From positions 1-12,055 of the forward strand of contig JAKPKF010000300.1 in the NCBI GenBank assembly GCA_029553845.1: a stretch of DNA of 12,055 nt, given 5' to 3'. Below the pieces are notes generated by a model. That model had not been told where the DNA came from, ran no database searches, and saw only the letters and a list, made by a program, of their open reading frames with translations. The position numbers and the translations under genes were made by a program. Each line of letters begins with the position of its first letter. Positions within the stretch are counted from its first letter, which is position 1. Origin of the DNA: a bacterium. Its GTDB lineage: Bacteria > Patescibacteria > Dojkabacteria > SC72. Shown here in pieces: positions 1-6,004 of this stretch.

Positions 1-44
1 AAATCAATAAATACATTTCTTATTACAATTTCTATCGCATAAAA

Positions 45-70
45 GAAAAACTGGGAGGTTATAGCCCAGT
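45..70 (-). terminator. Rho-independent terminator, minus strand
   Basis: On the minus strand ACTGGG (70-65) pairs with CCCAGT (55-50) around a 9-nt loop and is followed by TTTTTCTTTT. It would end transcripts running leftwards from the VapE gene, about 300 bases downstream of its stop. The stem is short (6 bp), so efficiency is uncertain. Confidence 0.6.
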
Positions 71-366
71 CGATTATAGAAAAATGAATCAGAACAATTT
101 ATAGTTAATTAAAATAGGTCCAATTTCTGGGGCGCACTACATATTTCAGTTTTTGAAAAAATGGGGGCCGCGTATTTTTGAGGTGCTGCCACCGGTACAA
201 TCGAAATCTTTGATTTCGCAGACCCGGGGGGAGTCAAAATAGGCAAAATAAAAACAAGAAAACGTGAATTACTTGCAAGCTCTTAAAATATAATTTTTAT
301 TCCTGGCTAGAAATTAATTTAATGTTTTAAAAACTTTATATATTCTTTGTTGTTCTTGTTTATCGT
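71..366. other. Non-coding region downstream of vapE-type gene with a GC-rich structured block
   Basis: No convincing gene is seen here. The outer parts are strongly AT-rich, but about 126-236 contains GC-rich patches: GGGGCGC at 130-136, GGGGGCCGCG at 163-172, and CCCGGGGGG within 223-232. A perfect hairpin CGAAATC-TTT-GATTTCG lies at 202-218. Such G/C-run blocks inside AT-rich phage DNA can mark cos or packaging regions or a structured RNA; which applies here is not known. Confidence 0.4.
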
Positions 367-2736
367 TTAGTCTTTGGCTTTGCGTTGATAGTATCTTTGC
401 ATTGCATATGGACCCATCTTTTTAGTCTTCCCAGACTTTTCCCATCCTGGTATTTGCATCATAATCATTGCGACATCATTCATAGCCTTACGGTCATAAT
501 CTATGATTTCACCCTTAAGACACTCATACCAAATCTCAATACCCGATACTTCATTTCTGGTCTTAGTGGCTTTCCCATAAAGAGCACCAACACCTAAATA
601 TGCATCGTTTTGAATATACGCTCTTCGCTTATCCATATCATCAATGTCATCCCAATTATCAGGAAGTAACATATTTAGATAAGCTTCCACCACTCCAACA
701 CGTTCATCATGTTCCATAGCGTTGTTTTGATATTCTTTAGCGGTTTCTAAATATTCACCACTTAAGAATAATTCTTCGCCATTTTCATAATAGTGTTTGG
801 CTTCTGCCCATATCTGGTCTTTATATTCTTGAGAGAAACTAATATTAGGTGTTTCGTTCTTAGAATTAATTTTTACTACCCAGAATCTTCTATTACCAGT
901 TAAGTCACGTAGGAAACCTCTATCTCCATTAACAGTTGAGAAGATAGCGCAACTTCTAGGATGCCATTCCACAGTTTTTCCATAGGAAGGACGATATTTA
1001 TCGTCAGTGCACGATATGAAACCTTTAACTTTTTCAATGTCTGCTTTCTTCATTCCTGCTAGTTCTTGAATTTCAATAATCCAGAAGCCTTGAATCTTTT
1101 CTCCGGCTTTCTTGTTGTCATCCATATCAGACAATTGAAGTGAGTCAGAAAAGTATTCTGGATCCACTAGTGATTTGATAATTGTGGATTTGCCAACTCC
1201 TTGTTTGCCATCTAGGACTAGAATGCTGTCAAACTTAATACCAGGTTGATAGATTCTTGCTACTGCTGCAGCAAACCATTTCCTAGTTACTTCTTCAGTA
1301 TATTTATCGTCGTTAGCAGCTAGATTAGTTATTAAGAATCTTTCCACTCTTTTAACACCATCCCACTTAGAAAGATTATCAAGATATTGCTTAACTGGAT
1401 TAAATGCTCTATCTCTAGTTACTTTAGTAAAAGCAACTTTAAAGTTCCTATCAGAGAAGCTGGTATATTCTTTATCAATAATAGCAATTAATTGAGCTTC
1501 ATCAGCATCTCTCCAGAACTTGTTGCTTTCGGGTCTATCCCAAGGAACCCATCCTGTTATTTGAACTGAATCAGTTAATTGGTTATAAGCAATATTCTTA
1601 AATCTCTTATCGTTCTTTAATATTAATATTAAATTAGCGGATGTATTTTCAATATCACCCATCATCCCAAAAGTTAATTTAGATCTCCAATTAGAATTAT
1701 CTTCATCATCAGCGATATCAAAATCCTCTTGAGCGCTTATTAATTTAGAATTCGCTAGTTCAAGCTTGACTTCTTCTTGTTCTAACGCGAGCTGCTTCAT
1801 TTTAGTGAATGAGTCTTTCTCTTTACCAAACTTGTGCAGCTTTACTAAATCAAAGGCATCTAATACTTTTCCATAAGCAGGATCTTTCGCGTGGTGAGAA
1901 TAGAAGAACTTATTATTATAAGCAATTCCTCCAGCGATTGAAGATGAACCGATAAAGAGATATCTATTATCACTAACAGGTTCATAAACATCACTAAGGA
2001 ATAATTCAATTGCATCTTGAATAGTGTAGGTTCGATTAAACGCTCCCACTATTCCATCTTTAGTTAATGGGTCTTTGGCTTTTCTACCGACACCACCACC
2101 AGCGATAACTTTGTTTTCTTTTTCAATTCTAGGAAGAGTGTCTAAATCTTTCCAATTAGGATATTTTTCTAAGAAAGTATCTGGATTCAACCATTCTTTA
2201 TTCACTTTGAGATAAATATATTTTATATCACACGGAGTAGATGGCCAGAACATTAGTTGTTCTATCTTAAATGAACATGGATCAAATTGATCAATTCCAA
2301 ACTCTCCCGCTAATAAACGTGATATCGCTGTGAATTCATCACTATTAATATCTCTAGATAGAGGGAACACTAATCGATATCTTGGGGCGTCAGGTCGATG
2401 TCCATGAGTAGAATATAAGAAACACGCACATGAACACTTATCAACAAAGTCATCAATAAATCCCACTTTAGCGTTATCCATATCTAAAGTGATTAGTGAT
2501 CTAAATTCAACTTCGCTAGCTTTACGTCTATTGCCTTTTAATTTGGCGCCAACAAAACCACCATAGTCCTTACACTTATTCTTTTCTTTTTTAGTGAAGG
2601 TTCTATATTGCTCAATGGTTTCACTAGTAACATGAGTTTTAGTTAATCTATCACATAAAGTGTCCCAAGAAACAACTTTGTTGTTCCAAGTGAGACTATC
2701 CGCACTATTACCAATTGCTATATTTAAATTTCTCAT
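367..2736 (-). CDS. VapE-family primase-helicase (phage/satellite replication protein)
   Basis: Probable replication initiator that primes and unwinds the element's DNA. The N-terminal part (about 75-170) looks like an archaeo-eukaryotic primase (AEP) domain: LDMD (Asp85, Asp87), STHGH (109-113), PRYRLVF (118-124) and a hydrophobic QLMFWP segment. A middle segment with YSHHAKDP (279-286) and AFDLVKLHKFG resembles the linker seen in phage primases joined to VapE. The C-terminal half is a VapE/D5-like superfamily 3 ATPase: Walker A GKQGVGKST at 510-518, Walker B-like FWIIEIQEL at 551-559, FSTVN at 599-603, and TGNRRFWVV with arginines for the finger. At 789 aa it has full length. The start follows AGGAGG (2748-2753) with a long 11-nt spacer, and only 6 nt separate it from the upstream TerS-like gene, so the two are probably co-translated. 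The exact catalytic pairing of AEP residues is inferred. Confidence 0.88.
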   Translation of the reverse strand: MRNLNIAIGNSADSLTWNNKVVSWDTLCDRLTKTHVTSETIEQYRTFTKKEKNKCKDYGGFVGAKLKGNRRKASEVEFRSLITLDMDNAKVGFIDDFVDKCSCACFLYSTHGHRPDAPRYRLVFPLSRDINSDEFTAISRLLAGEFGIDQFDPCSFKIEQLMFWPSTPCDIKYIYLKVNKEWLNPDTFLEKYPNWKDLDTLPRIEKENKVIAGGGVGRKAKDPLTKDGIVGAFNRTYTIQDAIELFLSDVYEPVSDNRYLFIGSSSIAGGIAYNNKFFYSHHAKDPAYGKVLDAFDLVKLHKFGKEKDSFTKMKQLALEQEEVKLELANSKLISAQEDFDIADDEDNSNWRSKLTFGMMGDIENTSANLILILKNDKRFKNIAYNQLTDSVQITGWVPWDRPESNKFWRDADEAQLIAIIDKEYTSFSDRNFKVAFTKVTRDRAFNPVKQYLDNLSKWDGVKRVERFLITNLAANDDKYTEEVTRKWFAAAVARIYQPGIKFDSILVLDGKQGVGKSTIIKSLVDPEYFSDSLQLSDMDDNKKAGEKIQGFWIIEIQELAGMKKADIEKVKGFISCTDDKYRPSYGKTVEWHPRSCAIFSTVNGDRGFLRDLTGNRRFWVVKINSKNETPNISFSQEYKDQIWAEAKHYYENGEELFLSGEYLETAKEYQNNAMEHDERVGVVEAYLNMLLPDNWDDIDDMDKRRAYIQNDAYLGVGALYGKATKTRNEVSGIEIWYECLKGEIIDYDRKAMNDVAMIMMQIPGWEKSGKTKKMGPYAMQRYYQRKAKD

Positions 2737-2742
2737 AATGAT

Positions 2743-3246
2743 TTATTCCTCCTTGTCATTAACATCGTCATCGTCGCCAATGACTCTTGCGTTCACCCAC
2801 TCTTCGGGTGCATTCTTTTTATCCATATACTCATACATGAATTTCTTAGGATCGAAATCCTTGCCAAATTTCATGATGAGAATGTACTTAATTACTTCAA
2901 AATCAGGAGGATAGTATTTCTCCTCTTCAGTGACTTTAGTTTCAGTGCCACCAATAGGATTCTTCCTCATAGATTTAGAAGTTGTTTTTTCTTTATGACC
3001 CATAGCTTTAATCTTTAAAGCAGAGAATAAATCACCTAACAATAATGATTCACCTTCAGAAATAGCTTGTTGTATCTCTGGATGTTTTTCTTTTAAGGCT
3101 GTAAAGGTTTGCTCTGTAATACCTAAGTCACGACACATATCTTTTTGCGTGTATAAAGTAGCTGAAGCAGCTTTAATATAATCAAGCTTAGACTTTAGCA
3201 CACCTGTCTTTTCCCACATTTGATATGTATCGAGTTTCTTAGCCAT
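2743..3246 (-). CDS. Terminase small subunit-like HTH DNA-binding protein
   Basis: A 167-aa protein with an HTH near residues 32-55 (YTQKDMCRDLGITEQTF) followed by a helix (HPEIQQAISEGESLL), LFSALKIKAMGHKE, a Lys/Thr/Glu-rich strand region (about 86-110) and PPDFEVIKYILIMKFGKDF (113-131). That order (HTH, long helix, ALxxxAxG, charged hairpin, PPD followed by a hydrophobic helix) is typical of many phage TerS proteins, which recognise pac or cos DNA and recruit the large subunit. The C-terminus is acidic. No large-subunit gene is seen nearby, which fits a satellite that diverts a helper phage's packaging, but the protein could instead be a replication-associated DNA-binding protein. The start ATG follows GGAGG at 3251-3255 (4-nt spacer), and that site lies in a hairpin. 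Confidence 0.6.
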   Translation of the reverse strand: MAKKLDTYQMWEKTGVLKSKLDYIKAASATLYTQKDMCRDLGITEQTFTALKEKHPEIQQAISEGESLLLGDLFSALKIKAMGHKEKTTSKSMRKNPIGGTETKVTEEEKYYPPDFEVIKYILIMKFGKDFDPKKFMYEYMDKKNAPEEWVNARVIGDDDDVNDKEE

Positions 3247-3373
3247 AGCACCTCCACAAATGGAGAGAGGTGCCTTAGTGGCAAGTGGTTAAATTATTTA
3301 AAGCACCACTCTCCAAATTAGATGATAAATCATCTAATCTGCTTTTGTATAGGTGATAGCAATGTGCTGTTTA
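3247..3373 (-). promoter_or_regulatory. Structured leader with mutually exclusive hairpins over the terS-like ribosome site
   Basis: Read on the minus strand, segment A (3315-3303) pairs with segment B (3273-3261) at 12 of 13 positions. Segment B also pairs perfectly over 7 bp, GCACCTC (3273-3267) with GAGGTGC (3254-3248), with segment C, which contains the GGAGG Shine-Dalgarno. A:B pairing would free the ribosome site; B:C pairing would hide it. A further short hairpin CTCCA-TTTG-TGGAG (3265-3252) also covers GGAG. Upstream lies a perfect 10-bp inverted repeat, ATTAGATGAT (3317-3326) and ATCATCTAAT (3329-3338). The base pairing is seen directly; a regulatory switch is inferred. Confidence 0.5.
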
Positions 3374-3796
3374 TTAATCTTCTGCTTCTTCAAAGAAATT
3401 CACTGGTCTAAGAAGTGGATCATAGTAGAAGATCTCAGTGCCTTCATATGTGATGATGTGTCTACAAATCTTTTCACACCCAAGTCTTCCAAATAAGATG
3501 GTGTCTCTATTTGTTTGGCAATATTCCACGAAGTCATAGAGTCTTCTAGTAAGCAATCTAAGCATAGTTTGCTTTCTAGTGACATTGCCGTTATAGACAG
3601 TATTCACCATGAAGAAGTCAACGTCTTCTTGGAACGGAAGAGAGACAAAGTTTTGTTCTAAATATCTACCGAATTCTTCAAAGACTGTGTGGGTAAGTTG
3701 ATATAAATCATCTTTTTTGTATTGATCATACTTACCAAATTTGTCTTCAAAGTAAGTTTGTATTTCGATGCGATAAGGGTAATGCTTTTTAAACTT
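3374..3796 (-). CDS. Unknown protein, about 140 codons, start codon apparently lost
   Basis: Not recognised. The frame is open without interruption from 3796 to the TAA at 3374-3376 and ends in the acidic NFFEEAED. A strong GGAGG (3805-3809) sits just after the stop of the 105-aa gene, and 8 nt downstream, where ATG should be, the codon is AAG (3796-3794). The next residues read FKKHYPYRIEIQTYF. The first in-frame ATG is at 3610, 62 codons later, with no ribosome site before it. So the gene may have suffered an ATG to AAG change (or the base is a sequencing error), or it is translated from a weak internal start at 3610 giving 78 aa. The protein is rich in aromatic and charged residues, with no membrane segment or recognisable motif. 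It lies within the replication-side operon. Confidence 0.5.
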   Translation of the reverse strand, partial: KFKKHYPYRIEIQTYFEDKFGKYDQYKKDDLYQLTHTVFEEFGRYLEQNFVSLPFQEDVDFFMVNTVYNGNVTRKQTMLRLLTRRLYDFVEYCQTNRDTILFGRLGCEKICRHIITYEGTEIFYYDPLLRPVNFFEEAED

Positions 3797-3810
3797 TGTT
3801 TATACCTCCA

Positions 3811-4128
3811 CTATCTCTTATAGTTTTGTGGGTATTTGAGTTTGAAATACTCACTACGCCAATAGATGATTAGATTAGCTAAAATTGGTCCAACCTCTTT
3901 GTACCAAAGCACATCTTCTGGCACATGCGTTTTTAAGTATTTGTTGAGCATATCAACATCTACTTCAAGAACATTGTCCACTCTCTTGTTCACATAATCA
4001 GCGAACGATTCAATGGCGGCGAACGCTGGTCCAGCATCCGTGATGTTATCGTTATCGACTTCTGGATAACATTTATCGAAGAATCTATATGCTTGGTCTT
4101 CGATATCAAATTCAATTTCTTGTTTCAT
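3811..4128 (-). CDS. Unknown 105-aa protein
   Basis: Not recognised. This is a soluble, acidic, probably helical protein (MKQEIEFDIEDQAYRF, VDVDMLNKYL) with a basic C-terminus (KYPQNYKR) and no signal peptide or membrane segment. GGAG (4142-4139) lies 10 nt before the ATG, a rather long spacer. Its TAG (3813-3811) almost abuts the GGAGG of the next frame, so the two were presumably translated together. It follows the small Xre regulator after a structured 130-bp gap. In the early operon of a phage-like element it could be an accessory replication or modulating protein, but nothing in the sequence shows this. Confidence 0.65.
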   Translation of the reverse strand: MKQEIEFDIEDQAYRFFDKCYPEVDNDNITDAGPAFAAIESFADYVNKRVDNVLEVDVDMLNKYLKTHVPEDVLWYKEVGPILANLIIYWRSEYFKLKYPQNYKR

Positions 4129-4144
4129 AAGGATATAACTCCGA

Positions 4145-4256
4145 GCCGTTCTACGGCATTAAGCGGAGGCTTCATATATATTAAGAAGAATTACGCACGT
4201 CTTCGATTTGGATATAAAGTAAGTGCAATTCATTTAACTTATGAAGCCTGTCGCTT
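4145..4256. repeat. Nested inverted repeats (structured intergenic element 1)
   Basis: AGGCTTCATA (4167-4176) pairs perfectly with TATGAAGCCT (4240-4249), extended outward by AAGCG (4161-4165) with CGCTT (4252-4256) around a small bulge. Inside, GAATT-ac-GCAC (4187-4197) pairs with GTGC-AATTC (4223-4231). A separate hairpin GCCGT-TCT-ACGGC lies at 4145-4157, next to the ribosome site of the 105-aa gene. The central part holds GGATATAAAGTAAG (4210-4223), which recurs at 5716-5729. It may be a minus-strand mRNA leader, a plus-strand RNA, or a protein-binding DNA dyad. Confidence 0.5.
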
Positions 4257-4260
4257 CTAT

Positions 4261-4527
4261 TTAATAAATGTCATCTTCATCAAAGTCATCTTTGCGCAAA
4301 GACCTTTGATACCTTTCCTCCTCATTCCAGATGACAGGGATAGGAATATCAAGAGCGTATGCTAAGGCGGAAATAGTCCTAAACTGGATAGCATCGCCAA
4401 TAACTCCGTTCTCGATACGGTTATAGTGTTGATGAGACACACCCATTTCTAGAGCGACACGATATTGAGAAAATCCAAGCTTCTGCCTAGCGTTCACTAA
4501 GTACATACGAATTAGATGATACTTCAT
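4261..4527 (-). CDS. Small Xre/Cro-type HTH regulator (88 aa)
   Basis: A single HTH_3 domain spans about residues 10-65: LVNARQKLGFSQ, YRVALEMGVSHQHYNRIENG and the closing helix FRTISALAYALDIPIPVIW. An acidic tail follows (DDFDEDDIY). It is the first gene of the leftward operon and diverges from the larger repressor-like gene at 4838, the Cro-like or activator position in phage and satellite switches. The start is taken at ATG 4527, 11 nt after AAAGGAG; an upstream GTG at 4539 would overlap the ribosome site itself and is unlikely. ATG 4506 would still keep the whole HTH. Targets are probably the dyads in the adjacent intergenic region (inference). Confidence 0.8.
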   Translation of the reverse strand: MKYHLIRMYLVNARQKLGFSQYRVALEMGVSHQHYNRIENGVIGDAIQFRTISALAYALDIPIPVIWNEEERYQRSLRKDDFDEDDIY

Positions 4528-4837
4528 ATATCGCTTCACTCCTTTCTTGGGGTTAACCCATCATTTTTCAAACAGCATGAGCTCTTGCTGTCAACACCAT
4601 TTAATCAGAAAAATACAAGTGTGAAAATGCAAATTTAACCACTGTTTTGTAGCTTTTGATTTGCTTCATTTTTTGTGGAATTTTGACATAAATTTTCTAG
4701 ATGTTATCTAAAGATAAATAGTCAAGTGAAAATATTTAGGTTTGCGAATTTTCTTATTTTTGTGGAAACACAATTTTTAAGAGTTTGTGCAAGTTCAAAT
4801 TATTTTTGTGTAATAATAATCAATAGGAGACACGCGT
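4528..4837. promoter_or_regulatory. Divergent switch region with candidate operators and promoters
   Basis: This is 310 bp without a gene between the two divergent HTH genes. It holds GGGTTAACCC (4550-4559), the imperfect dyad ACAGCA-t-GAGCTC-t-TGCTGT (4572-4591) directly abutting a minus-strand TTGACA, and TAGAT-gtt-ATCTA (4698-4710). A repeated word ATTTTTGTGgAA occurs at about 4668-4680 (one extra T), 4756-4767 and 4802-4813 (GTGT variant). On the plus strand TTGACA (4683-4688) has a weak TATCTA 16 nt downstream, and TGtAATAAT (4809-4817) is an extended -10 candidate close to the 4838 gene. Exact promoters are uncertain; the dyads are clear. Confidence 0.5.
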
Positions 4838-5665
4838 ATGCCTAAAAAGAATAATGAAGTTGGACCATATCCTCAAATAAATGAACAAATTAGAAAAAAA
4901 TTTAAAGGCGATGTTGAATGGACTGATGGCTCTCTCACATATGAAGAAGGATTAAATCAAGAACAATTAGCAGTCCTTCTTGGAATGCCTAAAAAAGATA
5001 GATATAAAATCTCATACTACGAACAAGGAAGAGAAGAAATACCATTACCGCTTTTGTTGAAGATGGCGGATATTCTCCATTGTTCTGTTGATTTGTTATT
5101 AAATAGACCATTTGATATTTCCTATAACACTCAAACTAATGGTTTATTAGCGGTCGAATTAAAACCCGCCGACGAGAAAACTTTATTTATTGAAAACTCT
5201 TTAGCGAGATATGTTCACTTAGATGAAAATCTTCCTGAAGATCCATTTACATTAAAAGCATTTGTTTTAAGAGTAGATTCCGAAACATTAGGTTTAGCAA
5301 AAGGAAGTCTTATTATTGTAGACACTAATGTGAAGAAATATATCAACACCTCCACTAGTAAAAGACATATGTGCATGATGGTCACTAACTATCTCACACA
5401 CAGTTTGGCTGGTACAGGCGCTAATGCTGGATACTATTTTTGTAACGTTGGTTTAGCACAAGATCTCAACGGAAGAGATAAAAAGAGATCTTTCTATTAC
5501 ACCGATATCAATAATCAATTGAAAATCGTTGGATGCCAGGTTGTTCAAAGAGGTGCTTATGGTGTCGTTGTGCAAGCTATCAAATTCTTTGAAGAAAGCG
5601 AATTACTCACTAATGCCGCATCTAAACTAATAAAAGGACATAAATACACTATCGACAAAAAGTAG
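4838..5665 (+). CDS. HTH repressor-like regulator with LexA/CI-like C-terminal domain
   Basis: A 275-aa protein. An Xre-type HTH lies at about 38-90 (LNQEQLAVLLGM, YKISYYEQGREEIPL, LLKMADILHCSVDLLL). The C-terminal part (about 138-250) shows the outline of the S24 LexA/CI fold: FVLRVDSETLGLAKGSLIIVD places Ser148 where the catalytic Ser of GDSM would be, and QLKIVGCQVVQ matches the last strand (usually IxGxVV). The Met of GDSM is missing and no Lys aligns confidently, so autocleavage is doubtful. It is likely the element's main repressor, divergent from the small Xre gene and upstream of the recombinase genes. AGGAGA lies 7 nt before the ATG. Sure of the HTH; moderately sure of the S24-like part. 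Confidence 0.8.
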   Translation: MPKKNNEVGPYPQINEQIRKKFKGDVEWTDGSLTYEEGLNQEQLAVLLGMPKKDRYKISYYEQGREEIPLPLLLKMADILHCSVDLLLNRPFDISYNTQTNGLLAVELKPADEKTLFIENSLARYVHLDENLPEDPFTLKAFVLRVDSETLGLAKGSLIIVDTNVKKYINTSTSKRHMCMMVTNYLTHSLAGTGANAGYYFCNVGLAQDLNGRDKKRSFYYTDINNQLKIVGCQVVQRGAYGVVVQAIKFFEESELLTNAASKLIKGHKYTIDKK

Positions 5666-5781
5666 CGTGTTCCTATCACCTATCATAAGTTAGTCTTCTT
5701 AGATAAACTAAAAACGGATATAAAGTAAGAGCCACATTTGGCTGACGTCTTCCATAGTTTAACGACTAGGGAGACTTTTTT
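5666..5781 (+). promoter_or_regulatory. Structured leader before the recombinase operon (structured intergenic element 2)
   Basis: On the plus strand AGTCTTC (5692-5698) can pair with GGAGACT (5770-5776), which contains the likely ribosome site of the next gene and runs into TTTTTT. Inside, TAAACTA (5704-5710) pairs with TAGTTTA (5756-5762), and AGCCA-catt-TGGCT (5730-5743) forms a small hairpin. The loop carries GGATATAAAGTAAG (5716-5729), which includes TATAAA, a possible -10 box. The fold could act as terminator, ribosome-site cover or both; pairing is seen, function inferred. Confidence 0.5.
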
Positions 5782-5922
5782 ATGGTTAATGAAAAAGAAA
5801 AGGAATGGCAATTAGTCAAACCTTATATAGACAGTTTATTTAAAGAAGGAATCATCTCTTATGATGAGTGGTATTTTATGATTCTTTCTTTAAGGAAAAA
5901 GCTAGGTTTAAGCACCCTATAA
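5782..5922 (+). CDS. Small SHOCT-like protein (46 aa)
   Basis: The frame starts MVNEKEKEWQLVKPYIDSLF and continues KEGIISYDEWYFMILSLRKKLG. The LFKEGIISYDEW...LRKKLG part resembles the SHOCT motif (short C-terminal oligomerisation-type helices with a 'LxxLxxxGxIxxEEF' pattern). Small SHOCT-like proteins are often encoded just ahead of large serine recombinase genes in Bacillota elements, so a helper role such as a recombination directionality factor or regulator is possible but not shown. GGGAG (5769-5773) lies 8 nt before the ATG. It precedes the first recombinase by 82 bp that contain a separate promoter. Confidence 0.65.
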   Translation: MVNEKEKEWQLVKPYIDSLFKEGIISYDEWYFMILSLRKKLGLSTL

Positions 5923-5949
5923 TTTTGTATTAATTTAAGTCGTTTATTA

Positions 5950-5964
5950 CTTGATATAATCAAG
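5950..5964 (+). promoter_or_regulatory. Extended -10 promoter inside a palindrome, upstream of recombinase 1
   Basis: TGaTATAAT (5952-5960) is a consensus extended -10, without a good -35. It lies exactly inside the inverted repeat CTTGAT-ATA-ATCAAG (5950-5964), so a dimeric repressor bound here would block the promoter. Transcripts would start near 5967, about 24 nt before the AGGAGG of the recombinase at 6005. Confidence 0.6.
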
Positions 5965-6004
5965 TAAGTACGCAAATATATGGTAACGACAGGAGGATCA
6001 AAAC

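Noticed and set aside
385..597. Plus-strand open frame of 70 codons
   Set aside because: Lies wholly opposite the VapE-type gene, has no ribosome site, and its composition reads as the complement of that gene.
2660..2914. Plus-strand open frame of 84 codons
   Set aside because: Antisense to the TerS-like and VapE-type genes, with no ribosome site or family resemblance.
3317..3338. Perfect 10-bp inverted repeat as a transcription terminator
   Set aside because: The stem is AT-rich with a 2-nt loop and no T-run follows on the minus strand; kept as part of the leader.
4093..4365. Plus-strand open frame of 90 codons
   Set aside because: Runs antisense across two minus-strand genes and the inverted repeats between them; no ribosome site.
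3349..5683. Shared 11-mer CTATCACCTAT (minus strand at 3349-3359, plus strand at 5673-5683) as an operator pair
   Set aside because: Many 11-mer matches are expected by chance in a window of this size; no dyad symmetry supports it.
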